Shown: positions 16,094 through 25,632, counted from the first letter of the stretch. The stretch: DNA of 64,000 nt from Flammeovirga sp. SJP92 (GCF_001583495.1 NZ_LQAQ01000015.1:248001-312000), one strand, 5' to 3'. Program-made: numbers and translations. The notes: generated by a model not told the origin, from the letters alone.

Positions 16094-18181
16094 TTAATTA
16101 AAAATTGAATCAGTGGCGTCTTCTGATACACTAGAGGCCTTTTTCTTGCTTGATGAAGCATTTCCTATTCTATACCTGAAAGTCAATCTGACTACTCTTG
16201 ACTCCCAACCATAAGTTTTATCCTCTGAAAAAGTTGGTTGATCTCTAGTCATTATATATTCTTGTGTATTTAGCATATCATCCAAGACCAACACTAAACT
16301 TCCTTTTCCTTTTAATACAGATTGTGAAATAGAGGCATTAATAAAATACCTTCCAGCTACATCTCCTTGTGGATTTTTTTGAGGAGAAAGGTAAGTTCCT
16401 GCAATCATGAACTGAGACCCTTTCCATAACCTCATATTCGAAGTAACTGTTGTTCTCCAATTGAGACTTGTCTGATAGACGTTGGGATCTATACTCCTGC
16501 CATCAATCATATTATAAAACACATTGACATTGGCGTTGACATTCCACCATTTCTTTAACTCAGTATCTACAATAAATTCAACCCCAGCATCTGAACCTTT
16601 ATCCATATTCTCTACAGAATTGACCATTACACCATCGTCACCTTCAGTAGTGTACCACCTTGCAGGGTCTTGGTAAAGTCTATAATATAAAGAACCTTTG
16701 AAGCTTACTTTTTCTTTATTCAAATTATATCCTAATTCAAATGAATTGATAAATGATGCATCTAACTCCGGATTTCCTTTATTAATATAACTGGGATTTG
16801 AATGATCTTCGAAAGGGTTAATCATTCTCATACTTGGTCGTTCTACTTTTTTGGTGTAGGTGAAGAATACATTATCATATTCCGAAAGTCCCTGTTTTAG
16901 ATTGATACTGGGATATAATTTGAAGTAATCATTCTCATAAATGTCCGTTGGATCAGAGGCCAAATTTGTTCTAATAAATGTCTGTTCAGCTCTCACTCCT
17001 GCCTGATATGAAAATTTTCGGTGTGCACCAGAAATCATCACATAACCTGCAGATACATATTCATTGTAATGGAAAATATTATTTCTTGCTTCATTTGGTA
17101 AGAAATCGTCTGAATTCTCATCATAATTCAAAACATTAAACCCTTCTGTTTTTGTTCTTACTGTCTGTTTAACACCCGTTTCAAATGTGAGATTTCCAAT
17201 TGGTCTGGCATAATCAGTTTGAAACGAAAAATTGGAAAAAGTGGCATCCTTATAGTTTTGTTCTAATACTCCTAACTCCTTAAAAATTCCTACATCTCCT
17301 GCCGCATAAGCTGTGCTAATTGCCAGTTCTTCGCCTTCCCGGTCGGTTGTATGTAAGTAATCCATTCTTACTTCACCTTTCAGTTTACTTCCATCTACAG
17401 TATTAGTTTGTATAGACCTATGAGGCATATTTCCTTCTTCTGTTACTTCTGTCCAAAGGTCACCATCTCTTAACCAGTCAATTTTTACAATATTGGTTGA
17501 AACACTAAGGTTATTGTGTTCATTGAAGTCATATTGCCCACCTAATTGGAAATTATGCTTTTTGAAATTATTGTCTCCATAATAACCTTGATCTGTATTT
17601 TTGAAAGGCTCATCTTCTCCAAAGTTTTGAAGATTGGCATCCATTGAAGTGTAACGATTTTCTTCTTTGAAAGTATAAGATGAATTGATCGACAATTTTC
17701 CTTCTTGCTTTTGAAAACCGATTCCACCATCATACTTTTCACCACTACCGTATCCTAGCATTACATTAGCTGAAGTGTTTTTCAGGTTATTAGTATTCGT
17801 TGCAATATTTATAATACCAGCAGTACCGTCAGCGTCATATCGAGCAGACGGATTGGAAATAATATCAATATATTTTATGTCTTGAATGAGGATTTGCTCC
17901 AAAATAGGCCCGTATTCTCCTGACTGGCTAGCAGGCCTGTTATTGATAAACACCTGAACACCTTCACTTCCCCTATAGCTAACAATACCATCGGCATCCA
18001 CATCTACAGCTGGAATTAATTGTAAAGCGTCCAAAGCATTACCATCTACAATCTTAATATTAACTCCAATTTCATAACGGTCATTGGAATTAGTATTCTG
18101 TGTTGTAATGTCGCTTTCTTGAGCTTGAGTAATGGTGGTTAAACCAAAAGATAATAATATTACAAAAAGGTAGTCTTTCAC
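16094..18181 (-). CDS. TonB-dependent receptor-like outer-membrane barrel (OMP_b-brl_3 type)
   Basis: A 695-residue outer-membrane protein. It has a signal peptide (ending TTITQAQ near residue 21), a plug-like domain (about 35-130, with GVQVFINNRPASQSG and IISNPSARYDADGTAGIINI) and a long beta-barrel to about 675. The plug motif and length match the family with an OMP_b-brl_3 barrel. It lacks the N-terminal carboxypeptidase-D-like domain most relatives carry. The C-terminus has an unusual serine/lysine-rich extension (about 675-695) beyond the expected final strand. The only start codon near the signal peptide is GTG at 18181. Substrate unknown. Confidence 0.82.
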   Translation of the reverse strand: MKDYLFVILLSFGLTTITQAQESDITTQNTNSNDRYEIGVNIKIVDGNALDALQLIPAVDVDADGIVSYRGSEGVQVFINNRPASQSGEYGPILEQILIQDIKYIDIISNPSARYDADGTAGIINIATNTNNLKNTSANVMLGYGSGEKYDGGIGFQKQEGKLSINSSYTFKEENRYTSMDANLQNFGEDEPFKNTDQGYYGDNNFKKHNFQLGGQYDFNEHNNLSVSTNIVKIDWLRDGDLWTEVTEEGNMPHRSIQTNTVDGSKLKGEVRMDYLHTTDREGEELAISTAYAAGDVGIFKELGVLEQNYKDATFSNFSFQTDYARPIGNLTFETGVKQTVRTKTEGFNVLNYDENSDDFLPNEARNNIFHYNEYVSAGYVMISGAHRKFSYQAGVRAEQTFIRTNLASDPTDIYENDYFKLYPSINLKQGLSEYDNVFFTYTKKVERPSMRMINPFEDHSNPSYINKGNPELDASFINSFELGYNLNKEKVSFKGSLYYRLYQDPARWYTTEGDDGVMVNSVENMDKGSDAGVEFIVDTELKKWWNVNANVNVFYNMIDGRSIDPNVYQTSLNWRTTVTSNMRLWKGSQFMIAGTYLSPQKNPQGDVAGRYFINASISQSVLKGKGSLVLVLDDMLNTQEYIMTRDQPTFSEDKTYGWESRVVRLTFRYRIGNASSSKKKASSVSEDATDSIFN

Positions 18182-18347
18182 GGATCAATACATTTATTAG
18201 TTTGATATAAAACTACGTCAGATTCACTTACTCAGTAAGCACCATTAAATGACATTACCATTAACATTGAATATTTTAATATTTCCACGAAAAAATTAAG
18301 AGAATTTTATTTTATTTGAAATCTAACTATTTTTCAATAACACAAAA

Positions 18348-18381
18348 AAGCACAATGACGAATAAATTCACCATTGTGCTT
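18348..18381 (-). terminator. Terminator after the DUF350 operon
   Basis: AAGCACAATG (18348-18357) pairs with CATTGTGCTT (18372-18381). On the minus strand a T run follows. It ends the three-gene unit at 18405-21871. Confidence 0.8.
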
Positions 18382-18404
18382 CAAATGTCTTCAACTATCT
18401 TCTT

Positions 18405-19259
18405 TTAAAAAAGAAATAGAACAAGTAGGGATACCATTAAGTTGACACAAAAATCCAGCACTCCCACTCCTATATTTTTATCTTCCACCAGCTCATAATC
18501 AAGGTCTGATTTTGGAATGATCAATTTATCAAAGAAATAACTTACAATAAGTAGTAAGAAAATCATAATCGTTCCATCCATACAAATCATGATAAAGGTT
18601 TTATTCCAACCCAGAAAATCATGACCAATTGCCATCATCACAATAATACCAATTGAGATCATTTTACCAGCCACACTAAACGCTACAGCGATGTTGCCTT
18701 CATGAATCTGGTTTTGTATATCATAAGACATAAATTTGATATATCCTTTTGTAAATAGAATAAGAAATATCTGCCCAATAAAATAGAATACAAAAGCTTG
18801 CAAAGGTCCACCACCTTCACCTTTAATGGCACCTGCAATCATCAAACCTGAAGCCAGTAATGAAGCCAACTGAACAATAGCTGCCGCAATATTATGCTTT
18901 TCTTTAATTTCTTTCCGAACTGATACTCTTCTGAAAATCAAATGATCATTGATCCATGAGGATAGAAACATAACAGCAATTCCGCCAAGTGCGTAGATAC
19001 TTACATTCATAATATCATGAAGAAGGTCTACCGAAGGACCTACTAAAGCTCCAATATAAATGGCAAAAACACCTACAAAATAACCTCCTATTGAAATTCC
19101 ATACGCCACATTGTCTTTCTCTGTCAATTGTACATCTACATTATCTTTGTAAATGATTTTTTTGAGGAATTTTGAAATTAAAAGGATCACGGCAAAAATG
19201 AGGATGTAGATACAGCTCATTCCCCATTCTGTGAGAATTTCTAATAGTAGTTCTTTCAT
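18405..19259 (-). CDS. DUF350 membrane protein, duplicated domain
   Basis: A 284-residue inner-membrane protein with about eight helices in two similar halves. Each half carries the DUF350-type pattern: a polar DNVAYGISIGGYFVGVFAIY stretch at about 48-67, and EGNIAVAFSVAGKMISIGII at about 183-202. The molecular function of DUF350 proteins is not known. It is the last gene of a unit with a FAD oxidoreductase (29 bases upstream) and a multi-His membrane protein, which suggests membrane-associated redox or lipid chemistry (inference). Confidence 0.82.
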   Translation of the reverse strand: MKELLLEILTEWGMSCIYILIFAVILLISKFLKKIIYKDNVDVQLTEKDNVAYGISIGGYFVGVFAIYIGALVGPSVDLLHDIMNVSIYALGGIAVMFLSSWINDHLIFRRVSVRKEIKEKHNIAAAIVQLASLLASGLMIAGAIKGEGGGPLQAFVFYFIGQIFLILFTKGYIKFMSYDIQNQIHEGNIAVAFSVAGKMISIGIIVMMAIGHDFLGWNKTFIMICMDGTIMIFLLLIVSYFFDKLIIPKSDLDYELVEDKNIGVGVLDFCVNLMVSLLVLFLF

Positions 19260-19288
19260 AATTGTCTAGTTTTATGGAATCAATAAGA

Positions 19289-20803
19289 TTATTTATGCCC
19301 TAATAATTCAACAGCTTTTAAACCTGAATCAATGGCTTCAGTTAAAAAGGGCAATCTTCCGTTATCCACTCCTGCATACACTAGCTTTTCATGTTCTCTA
19401 TTGTCATTCAGATCATTAAAAAGGTAGTCAGGTATTGGAATTGGCATTGCATGCCCCATTAAATTTATGTATACTTTTTCAATTTGAGAAATTAATTCTT
19501 CATCCTTGAGGTTAAAAAAGGAAGAAATATTCTGACATGTTTGTGCTACAATTTCTTTCCTAAGCTCTGGAACTTTAGTCAATTGATGCTTGTCAGAGGA
19601 AGCAAAACAATAATAGGCTGTCAGGACTCTATCTCCTTTTGAGGTTTGAGTTGTAGAATCTACAAAACCCATAAATTCTGATTCATTGGATAAGTCTTCA
19701 TTTTGCCAAGCACCAAAAGGAATAGTATTTCCCTCTTTCAATAGAATATTCACTACCATCCAAGGAGCTTGTTCTAGGTTTGAAAGAGCTGGTTGTTTAC
19801 CTTTTAAAATATATTTCAATGAATGTTTTTGCCCTGCATAAATAACTTCCTCTGCGTGATGTACTTTAATTTTCTTTTCAGCAACATCCACAACTGTAAT
19901 CTCAAATTGCCCCTCTTTTTTTTCAATAGAAGTCACAAGATGATTTTCCTTCAATTTCTCAGATGGAATATGTTTTAAGAACTTATTAATGAAATAATAA
20001 TTTCCTTCTGGAGGAGAAAAAGTAGCACAGCATTCACCAAACTCTGGCCTCACAGCATAATAGGCTATTCCAGCAAAAGCTGAAACCTTTTCAATTCCAG
20101 CACCAAAGTCATCAATCAAATGATAATTCAATCCCGTAACTAATTGTTCAGTCAAGTTGATCCCCTGCTCCAAAAGCCAGGTCTTGAAATCTATTTTATT
20201 CAATACTTTTGTTTCTTCTGCTGAGAGTCTTGAAGGTAACGTTATTTTGGAATAGAATGGCTGAATTAAATCATAAAATTTCTTGGTTTCATCCGTTGAA
20301 AAAAGAACTTCATTATAATACTCTCCCTTATATTTTGAGGTCGTCAGAAATGATTCGGGAATTATATACTCCTTTTCCTTAAATTGATAGAAGGCTCCAT
20401 TCTTTTCAGTAATATCCAGTTCTTCTAATAACTGCATCACATTTCCACCAAATTTTTCAGGATAAGTCATATCATAATGAGCTCCCTGAGCAAAAACAGT
20501 GGAACCGTGTGTTTCTGAAGACGAACTGCCACCAAATCGGTCGGATAATTCAAATAATAAAAAATCTTTCTCTCTTAATCGATAAGCAGAAGTTAAGCCA
20601 GCGACACCACCACCAATGATAATTGTTTTTGTCTTTCCTGCTGTTTCTTTAGGAAAAGATTTACTCTGATAGACCAAGTGCCCTACTTTATCGTCAGACC
20701 TTACTTCTATCTCAAACAAATAGTCTTCTTCTTTGGTATTACAACCGGCAAGAACTCCTAATAACGCAGTGGAGGACAACTGAAGAAAATGTCTTCTTTT
20801 CAT
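19289..20803 (-). CDS. Tat-type FAD-dependent oxidoreductase lipoprotein
   Basis: A 504-residue flavoprotein of the amine-oxidase/NAD(P)-binding Rossmann group. The N-terminus is a twin-arginine signal (KRRHFLQLSSTALLGVLAGC) that also ends in a lipobox cysteine at residue 21. The ADP-binding motif is TIIIGGGVAGLTSAYRL at about 60-76. A C-terminal FAD motif is seen near VYAGVDNGRLPFLTEAIDSG at about 475-494. Tat export implies it folds with FAD in the cytoplasm and acts in the periplasm on the membrane. Its ATG directly follows the TAA of the upstream gene. The substrate is unknown; the fold is shared by polyamine, carotenoid and protoporphyrinogen oxidases. Confidence 0.85.
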   Translation of the reverse strand: MKRRHFLQLSSTALLGVLAGCNTKEEDYLFEIEVRSDDKVGHLVYQSKSFPKETAGKTKTIIIGGGVAGLTSAYRLREKDFLLFELSDRFGGSSSSETHGSTVFAQGAHYDMTYPEKFGGNVMQLLEELDITEKNGAFYQFKEKEYIIPESFLTTSKYKGEYYNEVLFSTDETKKFYDLIQPFYSKITLPSRLSAEETKVLNKIDFKTWLLEQGINLTEQLVTGLNYHLIDDFGAGIEKVSAFAGIAYYAVRPEFGECCATFSPPEGNYYFINKFLKHIPSEKLKENHLVTSIEKKEGQFEITVVDVAEKKIKVHHAEEVIYAGQKHSLKYILKGKQPALSNLEQAPWMVVNILLKEGNTIPFGAWQNEDLSNESEFMGFVDSTTQTSKGDRVLTAYYCFASSDKHQLTKVPELRKEIVAQTCQNISSFFNLKDEELISQIEKVYINLMGHAMPIPIPDYLFNDLNDNREHEKLVYAGVDNGRLPFLTEAIDSGLKAVELLGHK

Positions 20804-21871
20804 TTATCTTGTAAAAATATTTTTGAGATAAGGGTTATCTTTTCCTTTCCATATAAAACCGTCCAATATATAATGTGTGATTTGAGGAAGGGATAAAACG
20901 GCAATAATTAATGCTCTAAAAAACTGATGATCTACATATAAATTAGGCCAATTTCCAAATAAGTCTACTCTTTCATTGTTGATGAAAATATCCCAGAACA
21001 ATTCCTCTGAAGATCCTAAAAATAAACAGATCAGCAACATCCATAACACACTCACAAAAACCTTTGAAAAGGACTGATTATCATTATTTTGTATTACTTT
21101 TTTCTCTTCAACATAATAAAACACTAAAAACATATACGGTATGCCATGTGCTATCACGTTGGTAATGGTAAATGAAAAATCTGAATTGAAGTACACAATT
21201 CCTAACCACCATGTACCAAATGTTGAGAACACCCAAAGTACTTTACCTATCGGAAATTCCTTGATTCTATTCTTTGATAGAAGAAGTAATTCAACAACCC
21301 ATGCTACCAAAACACCAAAATAAATGACATTGAGTATCTCTACGATTGTTGTAGAAAGAATTGGAAAGGTGATAAAATCATCGGTGCTGAACCAATTGAA
21401 CTTTCGATCTCCTAAAAAGTGCCAAATAAATACTGGATACAAAGTACCTAGGTAGATCATGACCTCATCCTTAAAGATTTTCCCGTTGATTGATGATTTG
21501 ATTTTGTAGAGTTTTAAAAAGCCGTATTGTTGTTTGATAAAATGATATAAAGCAAAATAGGCCAAAACCCTCCAAAAAAGGCTTTCTGAATACCATGAAA
21601 AAATAAAAGTGAAAAGGAAAGCAATAATGGGTGCCAATTTTATGATACCACTGTAATTATTCCGTTCCTCTTTTGACAAATAGGTTCTGAAGATAGTACT
21701 CCAGACATGTGACACATCTACTCCTAACACAAAAAACACCCATACCAGAAGCGGGATTTTCATATCTGTAAATGTGCTGTCGAACTGAAAACATAAACCC
21801 CAGGTTATAAAAATGGGCAGATATAAAAAAAGGAGGTCTAGTTTCTTAGAAAATAACCATTGCTTATTCAT
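20804..21871 (-). CDS. Polytopic membrane protein with conserved-looking histidines
   Basis: A 355-residue integral membrane protein with about nine hydrophobic helices. Histidines sit in or beside helices: DVSHVW, ALYHFIKQQYGF, FIWHFLGDR, NVIAHGIPYMF, VDHQFF and PQITHYILDGFIWK. Such a pattern recalls membrane di-iron enzymes or carotenoid cleavage proteins, but I cannot place it in a family. The ATG at 21871 is chosen because the longer frame starts at a GTG inside a terminator. It is the first gene of the operon; its TAA touches the ATG of the FAD protein, so the two are tightly coupled. Confidence 0.72.
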   Translation of the reverse strand: MNKQWLFSKKLDLLFLYLPIFITWGLCFQFDSTFTDMKIPLLVWVFFVLGVDVSHVWSTIFRTYLSKEERNNYSGIIKLAPIIAFLFTFIFSWYSESLFWRVLAYFALYHFIKQQYGFLKLYKIKSSINGKIFKDEVMIYLGTLYPVFIWHFLGDRKFNWFSTDDFITFPILSTTIVEILNVIYFGVLVAWVVELLLLSKNRIKEFPIGKVLWVFSTFGTWWLGIVYFNSDFSFTITNVIAHGIPYMFLVFYYVEEKKVIQNNDNQSFSKVFVSVLWMLLICLFLGSSEELFWDIFINNERVDLFGNWPNLYVDHQFFRALIIAVLSLPQITHYILDGFIWKGKDNPYLKNIFTR

Positions 21872-21890
21872 TAGTCTAAATATAAGTACA

Positions 21891-21922
21891 AAAGCCACCT
21901 TAGAATAATCTAAAGTGGCTTT
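21891..21922 (-). terminator. Terminator after yaaA
   Basis: Arms 21891-21902 and 21911-21922 form a 12-bp stem (one G-U on the minus strand) with TTTT after it, 20 bases beyond the yaaA stop. It also excludes a start for the next gene at 21898. Confidence 0.75.
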
Positions 21923-21942
21923 TATGAATGATATAACATTTT

Positions 21943-22704
21943 TTATCCTCTTGTAAAAACAAGTTCGTTTCCTTTACTCAATGTTTCATTGAAAGTATAA
22001 TCCTCATAGTCAAACCCTTTCAACCCTTCTATACTTTCAATTTTGTGGTCAACAATATATCTTACCATCAAACCTCTAGCTTTCTTCGCGAAGAAACTTA
22101 TGACTTTATAAGCACCATTTTTATGGTCTTTGAATACAGGTGTTACAATATCCGCTTTTAATTTCTTCTTGTCTACAGCTTTAAAATATTCATTTGAAGC
22201 CAAATTTACTAACATCTCCCCCTCTTCCAATTCTTCATTCAAAGAAGCCGTTACCGTTTCTTTCCAAAATGAATAAAGGTTCTTGTGATCTTCTACACCC
22301 CATTTAGTCCCCATTTCAAGTCTATAAGGTTGCATTAAATCCATTGGTTTCAATACTCCATAAAGTCCAGACAAAATTCTCAAATGATCTTGAAGATATT
22401 CTTGCTCATCTCCAGTTAAAGAATAAGCATCCAAACCAACATACACATCACCTTTGAAAGCAAAAACAGCTTGACGTGCATTATTCGGATCAAATTCCTT
22501 CTTCCATTCCATAAATCTGTCTTTATTCAAATCTGACAGCTTTGGACTAATGTTCATCAATTTCCCAATATCCTCAGAAGATAACTTGGCTAATGATTTG
22601 ACCAGTTGTTCAGATTGATCCATAAATCTTGGATTAGAAACAATCTCAGTTGAAAATGGAGTTTCATAATCTAGACTCTTTGCCGGGGAAACCACTAACT
22701 TCAT
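21943..22704 (-). CDS. yaaA: Peroxide stress protein YaaA
   Basis: A 253-residue UPF0246 protein, the expected length. The N-terminus KLVVSPAKSLDY and the central GLYGVLKPMDLMQPYRLEMG with NLASNEYFKAVD are family signatures. YaaA lowers intracellular iron and limits damage during hydrogen peroxide stress, and it binds DNA. It is transcribed alone between terminators. The substrate or exact mechanism is not visible from sequence. Confidence 0.95.
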   Translation of the reverse strand: MKLVVSPAKSLDYETPFSTEIVSNPRFMDQSEQLVKSLAKLSSEDIGKLMNISPKLSDLNKDRFMEWKKEFDPNNARQAVFAFKGDVYVGLDAYSLTGDEQEYLQDHLRILSGLYGVLKPMDLMQPYRLEMGTKWGVEDHKNLYSFWKETVTASLNEELEEGEMLVNLASNEYFKAVDKKKLKADIVTPVFKDHKNGAYKVISFFAKKARGLMVRYIVDHKIESIEGLKGFDYEDYTFNETLSKGNELVFTRG

Positions 22705-22808
22705 AATAATATATCTTTATATTGTTTTTTCTGTATTAATTAAATGCAATTTACGATTGATTGTACACTTAGTCCAATCAAAAAAGTTTATGCACCAATA
22801 GACCTTTT

Positions 22809-23207
22809 TTATTGTTGAGGAACAATCACTTTTCCTCCTGCCTTTTTCCAGTCTGTAATTCCGCCTTCAAGGTCTACTACTTTAGTAAAACCTAGATCCA
22901 ATAATTTTTGTTTTGCTCTAGCACTTCTCCCGCCAGATTTACAAAAAACCATAACTGTGGTTTCTTTGTCTAAATTTTTAACTTCCTCCAAAAAGGAATC
23001 TCCCATTACATTTATATTAATTGCATCTTCCATGGTTCCTGCATTAAACTCATCTGGAGTTCTTACATCTAAGAGAACTGAACTTGGATTTTCTTGCCTA
23101 ACTTTCACAAAATCAGACACTGACACTTGAGGCTCATTGTTTACAGCTCTACTACAAGCACAAAAAAATGTAATTCCGACAAAAAGTAAGATGAAGAAGT
23201 TTTTCAT
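22809..23207 (-). CDS. Rhodanese-domain lipoprotein
   Basis: A 132-residue protein with a lipoprotein-type signal (FFILLFVGITFFCAC, cysteine at about 16-18) and one rhodanese domain (about 28-128). The persulfide loop has the active cysteine in FCKSGGRSAR, and LLDVRTPDEFNAG is typical of single-domain rhodaneses. It probably handles sulfane sulfur in the periplasm. It is a single gene. Confidence 0.9.
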   Translation of the reverse strand: MKNFFILLFVGITFFCACSRAVNNEPQVSVSDFVKVRQENPSSVLLDVRTPDEFNAGTMEDAININVMGDSFLEEVKNLDKETTVMVFCKSGGRSARAKQKLLDLGFTKVVDLEGGITDWKKAGGKVIVPQQ

Positions 23208-23495
23208 TAGAAATTATTTTTTAAAAATATAAATAACTGATTTTCAGTATAAATAATTTTATGGCACGATTTTAATTTCATTTCCACAACAAAATATGTT
23301 ATTTTTCGTGTACTATAATTGACTTATACCTATAACCATAGTGTTTAAAGTTTTCACAAGTTAATGAATCAATAGATTTTTGTGCAAATTTTAGGTAAAA
23401 GCTATGATCTTTACTGATCAGGAATATGTTATTATTTCTTTGCTTATTGATATAAGTATTGAAATGTATTTTTTTAATTACTGACTTCAAGTACC
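23208..23495. other. Divergent intergenic region upstream of rpoN
   Basis: A 288-base gap between the rhodanese and rpoN genes. It contains TGGCACG at 23262-23268, which resembles the -24 half of a sigma-54 promoter, but no matching -12 TTGC follows. I see no convincing gene; a 63-residue minus-strand frame has no recognisable feature. Confidence 0.3.
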
Positions 23496-24971
23496 ATGTT
23501 AAAACAGGCGCAGAAGCTCAAGCAGACACAGACGTTATCACCACAGCAAATTCAGTTTATTAAACTTTTGCAGGTGCCTACTATAGAGCTGGAAAAAAGA
23601 ATCCAAGAAGAACTTCAAGAAAATCCCGTTCTTGAAGAAGGGAAGGAGTCTGACCGGGAAGAACAAGAGTTCGGAAGTGATGACGCCTCAACTACTGACG
23701 ACACCAACGACGAATTTGATGATATTCCTGAAATTGACCCAATAGATGAAGTAAATTTAGATGACTACGTCAATAGAGATGATGTAGCAGGTTATAAAAT
23801 GTATGGTGATGGTGATGTTTCTGATGAAAAAGAACTCCCTATCCCAATGATGGACACTTTAGGTGATTCTCTACTCGTACAGCTGAGCTTCCTCAATCTA
23901 AATGAGGTAGAACAACAGATTGGAGAACAATTAATTGGCAGTATTGAAAGTGACGGCTACATTAGAAGGCCGCTAGAAGCAATTGTCAATGACCTTGCGT
24001 TTTTGCAGAATGTAGAAACAGACCTCAATCATGTTGAAGCGGTATTAAAGAAAATCCAGCAGTTTGACCCTCCAGGTATTGGGGCTAGAACTTTACAGGA
24101 GTGCCTTGAAATACAACTCAAGAAAAAAGACACGCATGACCCTATTGTCAAAATTGCTATCAAAATGATTGTGCTGTGTTTTGAGGAATTCAAGAAGAAA
24201 CATTACACTAAAATTCAGAAAAGACTGGGAATTGATGATGAGCAAATGAAAGATGCCATCGAAATGATTATTCACCTCAATCCAAAACCTGGTGGAGTGA
24301 ATAGCAACGCCGCATCTGCTCAATTCTTAACTCCCGATTTTATTATAAAAGAAGTAAATGGTAGAATCAATATTTCTCTGAACGGTAAAAATGCTCCTGA
24401 TTTGAGAGTAAGCCGTCAGTACGGAGATATGATTGATGCTTTCGACAAAACGCCTAAGAAAACGAAGAAAATGAGAGAGGAAGTGCGTTTTGTAAAGCAA
24501 AAACTTGATGCTGCCAAATGGTTCATTGACGCCATCAAACAGCGTCAGGATACTTTACTAAGAACCATGCAAGCCATTGTGGATTATCAAATGCCATTTT
24601 TCCTCAGTGGAGATGAAGGGCAGTTGAGACCCATGATTCTTAAGGATATCGCAGAGATTATTCAAATGGATATCTCTACCGTTTCAAGAGTAGCAAGCAG
24701 TAAGGTTGTTGAGACTGACTTTGGTATTTATCCATTAAAATACTTCTTCTCTGAAAGTATTTCTACAGAAAGCGGAGAAGATGTAAGTAGCAAACAAGTA
24801 AAATCTGTCTTGAAAGAGATGATTGAAACAGAGGATAAGAAAAAACCTCTTTCTGATGACAAACTTGAAAAATTACTTCGAATTAAAGGATACAACATTG
24901 CACGTAGAACTGTAGCGAAATACAGAGAGCAAATGAACATCCCAGTAGCAAGAATGAGAAAAGAACTTTAA
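23496..24971 (+). CDS. rpoN: RNA polymerase sigma-54 factor
   Basis: A 491-residue sigma-54. Region I (about 1-50) has the glutamine/leucine-rich activator-interaction sequence TLSPQQIQFIKLLQVPTIEL. A very acidic region II follows (about 50-105). The core-binding domain spans about 115-300 (QQFDPPGIGARTLQECL). The DNA-binding region ends with the RpoN box ARRTVAKYREQMNIPVARMR near residues 467-487. It directs transcription from -24/-12 promoters with AAA+ activators; none is encoded in this window and I found no complete -24/-12 site. The next gene starts 1 base after the stop. Confidence 0.97.
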   Translation: MLKQAQKLKQTQTLSPQQIQFIKLLQVPTIELEKRIQEELQENPVLEEGKESDREEQEFGSDDASTTDDTNDEFDDIPEIDPIDEVNLDDYVNRDDVAGYKMYGDGDVSDEKELPIPMMDTLGDSLLVQLSFLNLNEVEQQIGEQLIGSIESDGYIRRPLEAIVNDLAFLQNVETDLNHVEAVLKKIQQFDPPGIGARTLQECLEIQLKKKDTHDPIVKIAIKMIVLCFEEFKKKHYTKIQKRLGIDDEQMKDAIEMIIHLNPKPGGVNSNAASAQFLTPDFIIKEVNGRINISLNGKNAPDLRVSRQYGDMIDAFDKTPKKTKKMREEVRFVKQKLDAAKWFIDAIKQRQDTLLRTMQAIVDYQMPFFLSGDEGQLRPMILKDIAEIIQMDISTVSRVASSKVVETDFGIYPLKYFFSESISTESGEDVSSKQVKSVLKEMIETEDKKKPLSDDKLEKLLRIKGYNIARRTVAKYREQMNIPVARMRKEL

Positions 24972-24972
24972 T

Positions 24973-25632
24973 ATGCTTGAAACAAAAAAAGTATTTCAGA
25001 TTATATCAGTTCTTTTACATCCCATATTTATACCCTGCATTATTGCGGGGTTATTTCTTTTTGGAGTAAATGAAGCCCCTTGGCTAGATGCCAAAGCAAG
25101 ATGGTCATTATTTAGCTTGATTTCCACCATCACCACTTTAATGCCTATTAGTTGTCTTTTAATCATGCAAAGGTTTGGAGTGGTTAAAAGTCCGCAAATG
25201 CACCATAGAGAAGAACGTGCTTTTGCACTATCAATCATGATTTTATCAGTGGCAATATTGTGCTATTTACTTATCGTAAAAATCAATGTCAGTACAGCAT
25301 TAAGCATTTCGTTTTGCGCTGTCACTATAACACTGATCAATGCCAACATTGCCAATTTTGTAGATAAAATCAGTCTTCATTCGGTGGGGTTAGCCGGATT
25401 GACTGGCATTCTATACTATTTTATTAGAGAAGCAGAAGCGGAACCCAATATCATCTTGTTTGATGCATTTGGATTCAGTATTATTTTACTTGGAGTAGCA
25501 ATGACAGCAAGATTGTATTTAAAAGCACACACCTATTATCAAATTTTAGCCGGAGCACTGATTGGCTTGCTCAGTGGATATGGTGGTGCTGTATTAAGTG
25601 CACACTTCCTACAACATCATACGCTCGTTTAG
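24973..25632 (+). CDS. PAP2-like membrane protein with degenerate active site
   Basis: A 219-residue protein with about six membrane helices. Its C-terminal ARLYLKAHTYYQILAGALIG matches the spacing of the PAP2 third motif (SR-x5-H-x3-D), but Ser is Ala and the final Asp is Gln. A PSGH-like position reads SLHSVG. It therefore resembles a PAP2 lipid phosphatase that may have lost catalysis. It follows rpoN by 1 base, so it is co-transcribed. It overlaps the converging response regulator gene by 4 bases at the stops. Confidence 0.65.
   Translation: MLETKKVFQIISVLLHPIFIPCIIAGLFLFGVNEAPWLDAKARWSLFSLISTITTLMPISCLLIMQRFGVVKSPQMHHREERAFALSIMILSVAILCYLLIVKINVSTALSISFCAVTITLINANIANFVDKISLHSVGLAGLTGILYYFIREAEAEPNIILFDAFGFSIILLGVAMTARLYLKAHTYYQILAGALIGLLSGYGGAVLSAHFLQHHTLV

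Noticed and set aside
21872-21898. GTG start for the multi-His membrane protein
   Set aside because: It lies inside the yaaA terminator; the ATG at 21871 is preferred.
23262-23268. TGGCACG resembling the -24 half of a sigma-54 promoter near rpoN
   Set aside because: No TTGC-like -12 element at the right distance, so not a complete promoter.
23299-23490. 63-residue minus-strand open frame upstream of rpoN
   Set aside because: No recognisable domain, no ribosome-binding site and it covers the rpoN promoter region; likely chance in AT-rich DNA.
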